Source: JBFWUM01 sp050247255 (GTDB taxonomy: Bacteria > Acidobacteriota > Vicinamibacteria > Vicinamibacterales > UBA2999). Taken from it: 64,000 nucleotides of DNA. The stretch is taken from NCBI GenBank assembly GCA_050247255.1, contig JBFWUM010000016.1, positions 1 to 64,000 on the forward strand, read 5' to 3'. Positions 23,449 to 32,401 of this stretch are shown one piece after another. How positions within the stretch are numbered: position 1 is the stretch's first letter; the number at the start of each line of letters is the position of its first letter. Both the position numbers and the translations under genes were made by a program. Below the pieces are notes generated by a model. That model had not been told where the DNA came from. It searched no databases and was given only the letters and a program-made list of their open reading frames with translations.

Positions 23449-26400
23449 CTACGACAGGCGGCCGACGAAGCCCCGCACCACCGGCACACGGCGGCCGGCA
23501 GCCGCGGCGGCCGCCTGTTCGGCGACCTCCGCATCGAGCGGCGCCAGTGTCTTGAGCATGTCGCCTTCCATCGCCGCTACGGGCACGCCGTCGCGATAGA
23601 CGATGCGGTTGCCGGCCGCGGCGCGGATGCGGTCGCCGGGTGTGACGATGCCGGTGAGGTTGAGCGGATCGGCGGCGCTGATCGTGATGAGGGCGCCATC
23701 GGGCGCGCTGCGGCGGACTTCCCGCAGCCGCTCCACGGCCTCGGGCAGCGCAAACTGCTCGCCCGACATGCCGGCGACGAAGCGGCCGCCGCGAATCTCG
23801 CCGCGCGCCTCGAGCCGGCGGTAGATGCGCGCGAGGTCGCGCCAGGGCGCCGCCGACGGTTCGCGGGTGAGCAGCCTCCTGAAGATCACGCCGTAGCGGC
23901 GGAGCAACGCCCACGCGCAGGTCTCGAGGGCCGCGGTCTCGCCGCGCGGGTCCTGTCCGGACGCCGCCGCTGCCGACAGCGCGAACCAGCGGCCGGCAGA
24001 GGCGTACATCGGCGACGCGCCAATCAGCGCGCGCAAACCGGCAAAGCCGTCGGAGCTGACGAGCCCCGCAGCGACCAGGTCGGCCAGCGCGCTGCGCAGC
24101 TGGTCGTCGGTGAGGTTGCGGGCCGCGGCAATCTCATGAGCGAACGACGCCCCGCGCGTCCGCAGATGTGTGAGAACAGGTGAGCCGGTCTCCCCGTAGC
24201 GCGCTTCGAGCGCGGAGGCGGAGCCCGACAACCACGCATCCGCATGCTCGCGCAGGAACAGGGCGATCGGCGTCGCGCCGACGACCTGCGTCGGGCCGCT
24301 CGACAGGCGCGCCCAGCCGACGCTGCCCGTGAGGCACAGCATGTCGAGCGCTGACGGTTCGTAGCGCCCGACGCGCGCGGCGAGCACGTCCTTCTCCCAG
24401 GCCCGGGCCGGCAGCTCGAGGCCGTCGAGCTGCGCGAGCACTGCCCGGAGCCCGTCGGGACCGGCCAGCTGCGACGCCGGCTCGACGTGCTGCCACGTGA
24501 ACAGGAACCGCATGAAGTCGGCGGCGCTGACCGGCGCAATCTCGGCGCGCAGGCGGTTCAGCGTGTACCGGTGGATGCGGGCGAGCAGCCGTCGATCGCA
24601 CCACTCCAGCGCCCGGGTCTCCGGCGTGAAGTGTCCGCGCAGCACGACGCCCTCGCCCTCGAGCGCCAGCAGCGCCGCGTCGACGGCCGCTTCGTCGACG
24701 CCGAGCGACGCGGCGAGCGCGGCAGCGGTTACCGGGCCAAGCAGCGTCATCCGCCCGCGCACCATTTCCACCAGCGCTGCGTCGCGTGTCCATGTACGGG
24801 CCGCGCGCCCGACGGGGGCGCCGATGGGCGGATCGAGCGGCGCATCCGGGTGGACTGCGCGCGCCTCGGGAATCCGTTCGGCCGCGACGATCAGGGCGCC
24901 GCCAACGGTCGTTGCGCGACCGGATGCGGCAAGCGCCGCCAGCTGCCCCGCGTCGACCTCGTCGGCCACGTGCAGGAAGCCCGCGGTCAGCAGGACGTCG
25001 TGCAGTTCCTCGGCGTCGCGCGGGTCGGGACGCTGCTCGTCGCGCACGCGCGCGATGGCCGCGGCGTCGAGCGCGCCGACATCGCCTCCGGGGGCGCCTG
25101 CCCGGCGCATCTGCACCGCCTGCGTCCGCCGCTCCTCCAGCGGCGCATCGTCGAGGAATGCGTATGGGCGGGCGTTGAGCACCTCGTGGGCAAACGCCGA
25201 CGGCTCCGGCGTGTCGCGCGCCACGCAGCGCAGCTCGCCGCGGTGGATGCGCTCGAGGACGGCGACGAGGCCGTCCAGATCCATCGCTTCCTCCAGGCAG
25301 TCGCGCACCGTCTGGTTGACCAGCGGATGGTCCGGCAGCTCGCGGTCGCCGGGGATGTTCTCGAGGCAGGCAGCGCCGTCGGGAAACACGGCGGCCATCA
25401 GGTCGTCGGCCTGCATGCGCTGCAGCTGCGGCGCCACCTTCCGGCCGCCGCGGTAGCGCGGCACCGCGAGCGAGATGGTAGCGTTCCAGCGCCACCGTGT
25501 CTGGAACACCGGCGCGTCGAGGAACGCCTGCACCAGGATGTCGCGCACCGTGGCCGGGTGCAGGTAGCGGAAGACGTCGGCCAGCGGGAACGAGTGCTGC
25601 GGGCCGAGCGACAGCAGCATGGCGTCTTCGGTGGCGGCGGCCTGCAGCTCGAAGTTGAACTGGCGGCAGAAGCGCTTGCGCAGCGCCAGCGCCCAGGCGC
25701 GGTTGATGCGGCTGCCGAAGGGCGCGTGCAGCACCAACTGCATGCCGCCCGACTCGTCGAAGAAGCGTTCGAGAATGAGCGTCTCCTGCGTCGGGATGGC
25801 CCCGAGCACGCCGCGGCCGGCCGCGAGGTACTCGGCCGTCTGCCCGGCGCCGCCGGCGCAGAGGCCGGTCTCGTTCTCCAGCCATTGCGCAAGATCCGGC
25901 CCATCGAGCAGCGCGTCGGCGTCGCGGCGCAGGTCAGACACCGCGCGGGAGAGCTCATCGCTGCGCGCCGGCGCTTCGCCGAACCAGAACGGGATGCTTG
26001 GCGGCGCCCCCTCGGCGTCGGCCACGCGCACCGTGCCGGCGGTGACCTGCAGCACCCGCCACGACGCGTTGCCCAGCTGGAACACGTCGCCCGCCATGCT
26101 CTCGATGGCGAAGTCCTCGTTCAGCGTGCCGATGAACGTCTCGCCAGGCTCCAGCAGCACGCGGTAATCGGCGACCTCAGGAATGGCGCCGCCGGACGTG
26201 AGCGCCAGCAGCCGCGAGGCGCGGCGGCCGCGCAGGACCTGGTGCACCTCGTCGCGATGCACCAGCGCGGCCCGACGCGTCCGCTGCGTCGAGAAGCCTT
26301 CGGCGAGCATGGCGACCACCTGGTCGAAGTCCTTGCGCGCCAGGTCCCGATAGGGCCATGCCCGGCGCGCCAGCGCACACAGGTCGTTCTCGCCGTACTC

Positions 26401-27666
26401 GGCGCACGCCACCTCCGCGGTGATCTGCTGCGCCAGCACGTCGAGCGGCGCCTCGTGCGCGACGATGCGGTCCAGGTCGCCGCGGCGGACCGCGCGCAGC
26501 AGCGCGGCGCATTCGAGCAGGTCGTCGCGCGACACCGGCAACAGCCGTCCTTTCGGCACGCCGCTGACGGTGTGGCCGGAGCGGCCGACGCGCTGCAGGA
26601 ACGTGGCGATGCGGTGCGGCGAGCCGATCTGGCAGACCAGGTCGACGTGGCCGATGTCGATACCCAGCTCGAGCGATGCCGTGGCCACGAGCGCCTTCAA
26701 CGCACCGGTCTTGAGCCGGTGCTCGGCGTCGAGGCGCGTCTCCTTCGAGAGGCTCCCGTGGTGCGCGGTGACCGCGTCCTCGCCCAGGCGCTCGCTCAGC
26801 TCTCGTGCCAGTCGTTCGGCGAGCCGCCGCGTATTCACGAACACCAGCGTCGTCTTGTGCTCGGTGATGAGGCGGGTGAGCGTGTCGTAATACTCCTGCC
26901 ACACCTCGTGCGCCATCACCGCTTCGAGCGGTGAGCGCGGGATCTCGATGCCGAGGTCGAGTTGACGCCGGTGCCCCTCGTCGACGATGGCGCAGGCGCC
27001 GCGCTGCGGATCGTTGCCGACGAGATAGCGGGCGACTTCCTCGACCGGCTTCTGGGTGGCAGAAAGTCCCAGGCGCAGCAACGGGCGCTCGGCCACCTGC
27101 TGCAGCCGTTCGAGTGTCAGCGCGAGGTGGGCGCCGCGCCGCGTGCCGATCACGGCGTGAATTTCGTCGACGATGACCGTGCGCACGGTGCGAAGCATCT
27201 GCCGGCTGCGCTCGGAGGTCACGAGCAGGTAGAGCGACTCGGGCGTGGTGACCAGGATGTGCGGCGGCGTGCGCAGCATCGCGCTGCGCTCCGACGAGGT
27301 CGTATCGCCGGTCCGGACCGCGGCCGTGATGCGCGGCGGCTCGAGCCCCGCAGCTTCGGCCAGCTCACGGATGCCGCGCCGCGGTTCTGCCAGGTTCTTG
27401 TGGATGTCGGCGCTCAGCGCCTTCAGCGGCGAGACGTAGACGACGCGGACCTCGTCCGGGAGCGGGTGGCACGCCGCTTCGTGCACGAGGTCGTCGATCG
27501 CCGTGAGAAACGCCGCGAGCGTCTTGCCGGATCCCGTGGGCGCGGCAATCAGCGTGTGGCGCCCATCGCGGACCGCGGCCCAGCCCTTCTGCTGCGCAGG
27601 CGTCGGGTCGCCAAGGCGTTCGCTAAACCAGCGCGCGACGAGCGGGTGAAAACCAGAGAGAGGCAT
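23449..27666 (-). CDS. lhr: Lhr-family ATP-dependent helicase
   Basis: A 1405-residue superfamily 2 3'-5' helicase. Motifs: Q motif TPAQQKGW (22-29), Walker A TGSGKT (44-49), DEIH (167-170), SAT (202-204) and QRVGRSGH (motif VI) around 365. The order then is winged helix, DEAD/H-associated domain (WRWNATISLAVPRYRGGRKVAPQ) and the long Lhr C-terminal region. Length is slightly below the 1500 residues of mycobacterial and E. coli Lhr. Lhr translocates on single-stranded DNA and unwinds RNA:DNA hybrids, with a DNA-repair role. The start at 27666 is 50 bp from the divergent DUF6496 gene. Confidence 0.95.
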   Translation of the reverse strand: MPLSGFHPLVARWFSERLGDPTPAQQKGWAAVRDGRHTLIAAPTGSGKTLAAFLTAIDDLVHEAACHPLPDEVRVVYVSPLKALSADIHKNLAEPRRGIRELAEAAGLEPPRITAAVRTGDTTSSERSAMLRTPPHILVTTPESLYLLVTSERSRQMLRTVRTVIVDEIHAVIGTRRGAHLALTLERLQQVAERPLLRLGLSATQKPVEEVARYLVGNDPQRGACAIVDEGHRRQLDLGIEIPRSPLEAVMAHEVWQEYYDTLTRLITEHKTTLVFVNTRRLAERLARELSERLGEDAVTAHHGSLSKETRLDAEHRLKTGALKALVATASLELGIDIGHVDLVCQIGSPHRIATFLQRVGRSGHTVSGVPKGRLLPVSRDDLLECAALLRAVRRGDLDRIVAHEAPLDVLAQQITAEVACAEYGENDLCALARRAWPYRDLARKDFDQVVAMLAEGFSTQRTRRAALVHRDEVHQVLRGRRASRLLALTSGGAIPEVADYRVLLEPGETFIGTLNEDFAIESMAGDVFQLGNASWRVLQVTAGTVRVADAEGAPPSIPFWFGEAPARSDELSRAVSDLRRDADALLDGPDLAQWLENETGLCAGGAGQTAEYLAAGRGVLGAIPTQETLILERFFDESGGMQLVLHAPFGSRINRAWALALRKRFCRQFNFELQAAATEDAMLLSLGPQHSFPLADVFRYLHPATVRDILVQAFLDAPVFQTRWRWNATISLAVPRYRGGRKVAPQLQRMQADDLMAAVFPDGAACLENIPGDRELPDHPLVNQTVRDCLEEAMDLDGLVAVLERIHRGELRCVARDTPEPSAFAHEVLNARPYAFLDDAPLEERRTQAVQMRRAGAPGGDVGALDAAAIARVRDEQRPDPRDAEELHDVLLTAGFLHVADEVDAGQLAALAASGRATTVGGALIVAAERIPEARAVHPDAPLDPPIGAPVGRAARTWTRDAALVEMVRGRMTLLGPVTAAALAASLGVDEAAVDAALLALEGEGVVLRGHFTPETRALEWCDRRLLARIHRYTLNRLRAEIAPVSAADFMRFLFTWQHVEPASQLAGPDGLRAVLAQLDGLELPARAWEKDVLAARVGRYEPSALDMLCLTGSVGWARLSSGPTQVVGATPIALFLREHADAWLSGSASALEARYGETGSPVLTHLRTRGASFAHEIAAARNLTDDQLRSALADLVAAGLVSSDGFAGLRALIGASPMYASAGRWFALSAAAASGQDPRGETAALETCAWALLRRYGVIFRRLLTREPSAAPWRDLARIYRRLEARGEIRGGRFVAGMSGEQFALPEAVERLREVRRSAPDGALITISAADPLNLTGIVTPGDRIRAAAGNRIVYRDGVPVAAMEGDMLKTLAPLDAEVAEQAAAAAAGRRVPVVRGFVGRLS

Positions 27667-27716
27667 GTGGAGCTGGGCCGTGCCGGAGGTGGAACGATCT
27701 TAGCGTATCGCGCGGC

Positions 27717-27926
27717 ATGGCTAAGTACGGGAAGAAGGCCGGCCAGAAGGTCGAACGGGCGATGCGCGAACGGAAGCGCGGCACGCTGAAGAGCAGTTCG
27801 GGCCGCAAGGTCAAGAGCCGCAAGCAGGCGATCGCCATCGGCCTGAGCGAGGCGCGCCGCGCCGGCGGCAAGGTGCCGAAGCGGAAGTCGACGGGGACGA
27901 AGGAGAAGACGGCGAAGAAGCGCTAG
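27717..27926 (+). CDS. DUF6496 small basic protein
   Basis: A 69-residue, Lys/Arg-rich protein beginning MAKYGKKAGQKVERAMRERKRG, with the core SRKQAIAIGLSEARRAG, as in DUF6496. The C-terminus is a run of Lys/Thr. The charge suggests nucleic-acid binding; no function is known. It diverges from lhr, with a TAGCGT box 10 nt before the ATG. A REP-like palindrome begins on the base after its stop codon. Confidence 0.9.
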   Translation: MAKYGKKAGQKVERAMRERKRGTLKSSSGRKVKSRKQAIAIGLSEARRAGGKVPKRKSTGTKEKTAKKR

Positions 27927-27969
27927 CTTCCGCCTGAAGGCGGAAGCCACCGCGGCAGGCGGAAGCCAC
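27927..27969. repeat. REP-like palindrome plus partial second unit
   Basis: CTTCCGCC-TGAA-GGCGGAAG (27927-27946), then GCCAC and a half copy GGCAGGCGGAAGCCACG. It lies between the convergent DUF6496 and L,D-transpeptidase genes. The same palindrome recurs at 59746. Confidence 0.85.
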
Positions 27970-27973
27970 GACC

Positions 27974-28666
27974 TCAGCGCGTGGCGAGTGTGGCGGGTGC
28001 GTCGTTGCCGCAGTTCAGGAACCGCGACGTCGCCAGCCATTCCGGATCGGGGTAGTAGGAGAAGATCACGCCGCCACCCTGGATGGTGTCGATCAGCTCC
28101 TTCGCCACGGCCGTTCGCAGCGCCGGGCATCCCCAGCTGCGGCCGATGCGCCCCTGGGTCCGCGCGAACGCGTCGCTCACGTACGCCGCGCCGTGCACGA
28201 CGATGGCGCGCTCGCGGGCGTGGGCGTTGAAGCCCGGCTCCAGGCCGTCGAGGCGCAGCGAGTAGCCGTTGCTGCCGACATACGTGTGGTCGGTGCGGAA
28301 CAGGCCGATGCTCGACTGCCGGCTGTTCAGCGTGTCCGAGAAATGGCGGGCCATGTTCTCGCCGGTATTGCGCCCGTGCGCGACCAGCTCGCGGAACAGC
28401 AGCTTGCCGGTGGCCATGTCGAACACCCACAGCCGCGGCTCGGTCGACGGCTTCGAGTAGTCGATGATCGTCAACGTCGGCGGCGCCTCGAGGTCGCCGC
28501 TGCGCACGCCGCACTGCACGGCCGTCAGCGCCAGGCGCAGGATGTCCGGGTCCAGGCCATCAGCCGGTGCGAGGGTGCGGGGGTGCGAGGGTGCGACGGT
28601 GCCGTTCGACGCGCCGAGCGTCGCCGGGCACACCAGGAGAACCGCGGCCAGGAGGTACTTGAACAA
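27974..28666 (-). CDS. exported L,D-transpeptidase-like protein (YkuD_2 type)
   Basis: A 230-residue protein with a signal peptide (1-19). The catalytic region matches the murein L,D-transpeptidase catalytic-domain family: LWVFDMATGKLLFRELVAHG, GLFRT, HGAAYVSD with His159 and SWGCPAL with Cys180. Such enzymes attack tetrapeptide stems of peptidoglycan or attach proteins to it. Residues 23-34 (TVAPSHPRTLAP) are encoded by an 8-bp tandem word repeat, apparently a neutral insertion in the linker after the signal peptide. The gene converges on DUF6496. Confidence 0.88.
   Translation of the reverse strand: MFKYLLAAVLLVCPATLGASNGTVAPSHPRTLAPADGLDPDILRLALTAVQCGVRSGDLEAPPTLTIIDYSKPSTEPRLWVFDMATGKLLFRELVAHGRNTGENMARHFSDTLNSRQSSIGLFRTDHTYVGSNGYSLRLDGLEPGFNAHARERAIVVHGAAYVSDAFARTQGRIGRSWGCPALRTAVAKELIDTIQGGGVIFSYYPDPEWLATSRFLNCGNDAPATLATR
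28566..28603. repeat. in-frame tandem 8-bp word repeat inside the transpeptidase gene
   Basis: GGTGCGA, GGGTGCGG, GGGTGCGA, GGGTGCGAC and GGTGCC in succession. On the minus strand it encodes the APSHPRTLAP linker. Same style as the intergenic word repeats. Confidence 0.8.
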
Positions 28667-28704
28667 GAACTCCCATTGTCGGGCACCATCGGCCGTTTCT
28701 CAAG

Positions 28705-28710
28705 TAGCCT
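28705..28710 (+). promoter_or_regulatory. -10 box, TAGCCT, leaderless type
   Basis: TAGCCT ends 7 nt before the MarC ATG at 28718; no Shine-Dalgarno sequence intervenes and no -35 element is evident. Confidence 0.35.
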
Positions 28711-28717
28711 AGGCGCG

Positions 28718-29365
28718 ATGAACCCGTTCGAGGTCGTCCTGGTGACGGTCGCAGCGCTGCTGCCGATCGTCAACCCGCTCGGCGGGGCGCCGATTTTTCT
28801 CGCCATGTCGGCCGATCTCCCGCCTGAGGCGCGGCACCGGCTGGCGACCGTGGTGGCGCGCAATGCCTTCCTGATGCTGGTCGCCGCCATGCTCATCGGT
28901 TCGTATGTCCTGCAGTTTTTCGGGATCTCGCTCGCCATCGTCCGGGTGGCGGGCGGCCTGGTGCTGCTGGTCGCCGGATGGAAGCTCCTCCATTCCGGAC
29001 AGGTCGAGCCCGAGGGGCCGCCAGTCGTTGAGGCGTGGGAACGCGAGGTGGGGCGCCGCGGGTTCTGTCCGATTGCGTTTCCGCTGTCGGTCGGTCCCGG
29101 GTCGATCTCGATTGCCATCACGCTTGGCGCGAGAACAGCCGGGCCACTGGCGAACACGGCCATGACGCTCGTCGCCAACATCGTCGGCAGCGCCATCATC
29201 GCCCTCTGCGTGTACCTCTGCTACCGCTACGCGTCGAAGCTGATCGCGTGGCTTGGCGAAACCGGGACCAACGTGTTCCTGCGGCTGTCGGCGTTCATCA
29301 CGCTGTGCATTGGCGTCAACATCCTGTGGGGCGGGATTGCCAGCCTGATCGAGACCCTGCGATAG
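28718..29365 (+). CDS. MarC family integral membrane protein
   Basis: A 215-residue MarC/UPF0056 protein with six predicted transmembrane helices. Two similar halves are visible: PIVNPLGGAPIFLAMS near the N-terminus, and FPLSVGPGSISIAITLG after the central loop, each with the family's NP/GP re-entrant-like motif. Transport is suspected for the family, but no substrate is established; the historical multidrug link was not upheld. The stop overlaps the -10 box of the next small gene. Confidence 0.92.
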   Translation: MNPFEVVLVTVAALLPIVNPLGGAPIFLAMSADLPPEARHRLATVVARNAFLMLVAAMLIGSYVLQFFGISLAIVRVAGGLVLLVAGWKLLHSGQVEPEGPPVVEAWEREVGRRGFCPIAFPLSVGPGSISIAITLGARTAGPLANTAMTLVANIVGSAIIALCVYLCYRYASKLIAWLGETGTNVFLRLSAFITLCIGVNILWGGIASLIETLR

Positions 29366-29368
29366 GAT
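29363..29368 (+). promoter_or_regulatory. -10 box, TAGGAT, leaderless type
   Basis: TAGGAT overlaps the MarC stop codon and ends 9 nt before the ATG at 29378. The same hexamer precedes the cystathionine beta-synthase gene. Confidence 0.4.
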
Positions 29369-29377
29369 CCCGCGCAG

Positions 29378-29545
29378 ATGAGACGCAACCGAATCGTGAT
29401 GCCCGTGGCGCTGCTGGTCGTCGGCCTGGCCGGCGTGATGCGCTTCCTTCCGAACGTTCGTACCGTCGATGCCGTCGGCCTGGTCGCCTGCGGCGCGCTG
29501 ATCGGCGTGTCGCTGCTGCGCCTCGCGATGGCCGCCCGCCGCTAA
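29378..29545 (+). CDS. small two-helix membrane protein
   Basis: A 55-residue protein. MRRNRIVM is followed by one hydrophobic helix (PVALLVVGLAGVMRFL), a short NVRTVD turn, then a second (AVGLVACGALIGVSLLRLAMA) and a basic tail AARR. Positive charges at both ends suggest a hairpin with termini inside. Codon use (GC at third positions) is like its neighbours. It sits 12 bp after the MarC stop. No family is recognised, and small size limits confidence. Confidence 0.6.
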   Translation: MRRNRIVMPVALLVVGLAGVMRFLPNVRTVDAVGLVACGALIGVSLLRLAMAARR

Positions 29546-29575
29546 CAATTCCGTAATGGGGTCGGGAGTCATTTC

Positions 29576-30454
29576 TTGAGGACACTCGCGACCCGGGTCG
29601 CCGCCGACCCCGATGTCCCGGCCCTGGCCGCCCTGATCAACCGGGCGTATCGCGTCGAAGCGTTTTTTGCGTACGGCGAGCGCACGAGCGAGGCCGACGT
29701 TCGGGCGCGCATGGCGCGGCCGGGCGCCGCGTATCTCCTGCTCGAAGACGAGGGCCAGCTGGCCGGCGCGGTGTTCGTGCAGGTGGCCGGCGACCGCGGC
29801 TTCTTCGCGATGCTGGCGGTTGATCCGGATCGGCAGCAGCAAGGGCTCGGGCGCCGGCTGATCGAGGCGGTGGAGGCGCACTGCCGTGCCGCCGGCTGCC
29901 GCCACCTGGAGATGGACATGCTCAGCGTCCGCAAGGAACTGCCCGCCTTCTACGCGCGATTCGGCTTCGAGCCGTACGGCACCGCGCCGTTCGACGAGCC
30001 GTCGAAGTTGAGCGAGCCGATCCACTACGTGCTGATGCGAAAGGCCTTGTGTGTCGTGGCGGTCGTGGCGCTCGGCCTCGCAGCGTGCCGGAATGCGCCG
30101 CGTGAGGACCCCGCTGTGGAGCCGCAGGGAGATCCGTGGGTCGAGGCGCAGTCGCGCGGTATTGACTTCCGGGCGATCGGTAACGAGCCGGGGTGGTACC
30201 TGGAGGTGGATGACCAGCGCTCGCTGCACCTGGTCTACGCCTACGGTGAACAGCAGGCGACGCTGCCCGCGGTGCAGCCGGTTGTCGAGGGCGATGTCAC
30301 GACCTTCGAGTCGAGCGCCGATGGCCGCGCCCTGCGCGCGGTCGTCACGCCGGGGCCATGCAGCGACGGGATGAGCGACCTGACGTATCCACTCACCGTG
30401 ACCGTCACCCTCGACGCGATGGAACTGCGCGGCTGCGGGCGCTGGCTGCGATGA
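29576..30454 (+). CDS. GNAT acetyltransferase fused to a COG3650-like lipoprotein
   Basis: A 292-residue open frame. Residues 1-153 are a complete GNAT domain (LINRAYRVEAFF, DRQQQGLGRRLIEAVEAHC, FYARFGFEPYG). Residues 154-173 (MRKALCVVAVVALGLAAC) are a lipoprotein signal sequence. Residues 174-292 resemble COG3650-type envelope proteins (NEPGWYLEVDD, CSDGMSDLTYPLTVTVTL). The junction has no stop codon. TTG 29576 has GGGAG 7 nt upstream; the internal ATG at 30035 has no ribosome site. Either a fusion, a lost stop, or a dual product. The stop overlaps the S9 peptidase start. Confidence 0.75.
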   Translation: MRTLATRVAADPDVPALAALINRAYRVEAFFAYGERTSEADVRARMARPGAAYLLLEDEGQLAGAVFVQVAGDRGFFAMLAVDPDRQQQGLGRRLIEAVEAHCRAAGCRHLEMDMLSVRKELPAFYARFGFEPYGTAPFDEPSKLSEPIHYVLMRKALCVVAVVALGLAACRNAPREDPAVEPQGDPWVEAQSRGIDFRAIGNEPGWYLEVDDQRSLHLVYAYGEQQATLPAVQPVVEGDVTTFESSADGRALRAVVTPGPCSDGMSDLTYPLTVTVTLDAMELRGCGRWLR

Positions 30455-32352
30455 CGACGGCGCCCTATGGCACGTGGCGTTCGCCGATCACGGCAGCCGT
30501 CGTCGCCGCGCAGGGACTGCGTCTCGGATTCGTGGCGATCGACGGCAACGACCTCTATTGGATCGAGGGGCGGCCGAACGAGGCCGGACGCAATGTGCTG
30601 GTGCGGCGATCGATAGATGGTGCCATCGCCGATATCACCCCGGCCCCCTTCAACGTACGCAGCCGGGTACACGAGTACGGCGGCGGAGCCTACGTCGTCC
30701 GCAACGGGGTCGTCTACTTTTCGAACTTCAGCGATCAGAGGATTTATCAGGTCCGCTTGAAGGCGGACACTACGGAACCTACTGCGCTCACGCCGGAGGG
30801 CGCGTGGTTCTATGCGGACTTCGAGGTCGACGCGCGGCGCCAGCAGCTGATTTGCGTTCGCGAAGATCACACGGTTGACGGACGCGAGCCGGAGAACGCA
30901 CTCGTGTCGGTGTCGACCGACGACGGCGCGGTCAGGGTGATCGCCTCGGGTTATGACTTCTACTCCACGCCGCGTCTCGCTCCCGACGGCGCGCGCCTCT
31001 GCTGGCTCTGCTGGCGCCACCCGAACATGCCATGGGACGGCACCGAGCTGTGGGTGGCCGATGTCGCGCCGGACGGCTCACTGGAGAACCAGAGGCACGT
31101 CGCCGGCGGGCCTGCCGAGTCGATTTACCAGCCCGGGTGGGGGAGCGACGGCTCGCTCTACTACGCGAGCGACCGCAGCGGCTGGTGGCACATCTACGCC
31201 GACGGCGATCGGCTCATCACCAGCGATCCGGCGCTTCGCGAGGTCGAGTTCGGGCGGCCGCAGTGGACCTTCGGTACCGCCACATGGGCATTCGCGGATC
31301 GCGAAACGATGGTCGTGGCGTACGCGCGCGGCGGACGATGGCTGCTCGGCGCGCTCGACGTGACCTCGGGCCGCATGCGCCCGCTGGCGAGCGGACTCGA
31401 GCCGGGCGAGTGGCTGGCCGTCAACGGTGCCACCGCGCTGATGGTTGCCGGCTCGCCGTCACATCCGCCGTCGGTCGCGAGGGTCGACGTCGCCAGCGGC
31501 ACCGCGACCGTCGTCCGCTCCTCATCGTCAGCCACGATCGACCCCGGCTATCTTTCCGAGCCCGAGGCGATCGAGTTCCCAACCGACCGCGGCGTGACCG
31601 CCCACGCGTTCTATTACCCGCCGCGCAATCGCGACGTCGAACCGCCCGCTGACGAGCGCCCGCCGCTCATCGTGATCAGCCACGGCGGCCCGACGACGGC
31701 GGCCAAGACGATGCTGGAGCTGGCCATCCAGTTCTGGACCAGCCGCGGCATCGGCGTGGTCGATGTGAATTACGGCGGCAGTTCCGGTTACGGGCGCGCG
31801 TATCGGCAGCGGCTGAACGGACAGTGGGGCATTGTGGACGTCGCCGACTGCGTAAACGCGGCGACGCACCTCGTCTCGCTCGGCAAGGCGGATGCGCGCC
31901 GGCTCGCCATCCGCGGCGGCAGCGCCGGCGGCTACACGACACTGGCGGCGCTCACGTTCCACCCCGGCGTCTTCGGCGCGGGCGCCAGCTACTACGGCAT
32001 CAGCGACATCGAGGTGCTGGCGCAGGACACGCACAAGTTCGAGTCGCGCTATCTCGACACGCTCGTCGGGCCGTATCCCGAGGCGCGCGACGTGTACCGG
32101 GCGCGATCGCCGATTCATTTCGTCGATCGGCTGGCGAGCCCGCTGATCCTGCTGCAGGGACTCGAGGACAAGGTGGTGCCGCCGAACCAGGCGCAGATGA
32201 TGGCGGACGCCGTGCGCGCCAAGGGGCTGCCGGTGAAGCTGCTGCTGTTCGAGGGCGAGCAGCACGGCTTCCGGCGCGCCGAGACGATCGTCCGGAGCCT
32301 GGAGGCGGAGTTGTCGTTTTACGGCGAGGTGTTCGGGTTCACGCCGGTGTGA
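30451..32352 (+). CDS. S9 family prolyl oligopeptidase-like peptidase
   Basis: A 633-residue serine peptidase with no signal peptide. Residues 1-390 form a beta propeller that gates the active site. The C-terminal alpha/beta hydrolase domain (PF00326 type) carries Ser491 in GGSAGGYTT, an Asp expected in LEDKVVPP and His605 in EQHGF. VDVNYGGSSGYGRAYR is a family hallmark. The cytosolic role is probably peptide or acyl-peptide hydrolysis. The propeller contains the peptide VRLKADTT, encoded by an in-frame REP-like palindrome. Its ATG overlaps the preceding TGA (ATGA). Confidence 0.92.
   Translation: MTTAPYGTWRSPITAAVVAAQGLRLGFVAIDGNDLYWIEGRPNEAGRNVLVRRSIDGAIADITPAPFNVRSRVHEYGGGAYVVRNGVVYFSNFSDQRIYQVRLKADTTEPTALTPEGAWFYADFEVDARRQQLICVREDHTVDGREPENALVSVSTDDGAVRVIASGYDFYSTPRLAPDGARLCWLCWRHPNMPWDGTELWVADVAPDGSLENQRHVAGGPAESIYQPGWGSDGSLYYASDRSGWWHIYADGDRLITSDPALREVEFGRPQWTFGTATWAFADRETMVVAYARGGRWLLGALDVTSGRMRPLASGLEPGEWLAVNGATALMVAGSPSHPPSVARVDVASGTATVVRSSSSATIDPGYLSEPEAIEFPTDRGVTAHAFYYPPRNRDVEPPADERPPLIVISHGGPTTAAKTMLELAIQFWTSRGIGVVDVNYGGSSGYGRAYRQRLNGQWGIVDVADCVNAATHLVSLGKADARRLAIRGGSAGGYTTLAALTFHPGVFGAGASYYGISDIEVLAQDTHKFESRYLDTLVGPYPEARDVYRARSPIHFVDRLASPLILLQGLEDKVVPPNQAQMMADAVRAKGLPVKLLLFEGEQHGFRRAETIVRSLEAELSFYGEVFGFTPV
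30751..30774. repeat. REP-like palindrome inside the S9 peptidase gene
   Basis: GTCCGCTTGAAGGCGGAC followed by ACTACG. It matches the copies at 14704 (minus strand) and 62958. The stem has one mismatch pair. It is in frame and encodes VRLKADTT. Confidence 0.78.
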
Positions 32353-32383
32353 TTTCTTCGAAAGTGTAGGTTGATTTGGCCGA

Positions 32384-32401
32384 CCAGACGTTTATGTCTG
32401 G
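32384..32401. repeat. short REP-like palindrome
   Basis: CCAGAC-GTTTAT-GTCTGG, a 6-bp stem. Its loop differs from the TGAA-type copies, so family membership is doubtful. Confidence 0.45.

Noticed and set aside
24487..26934. Open frame of about 800 codons opposite lhr
   Set aside because: Antisense shadow of the helicase; composition biased and no recognisable motif.
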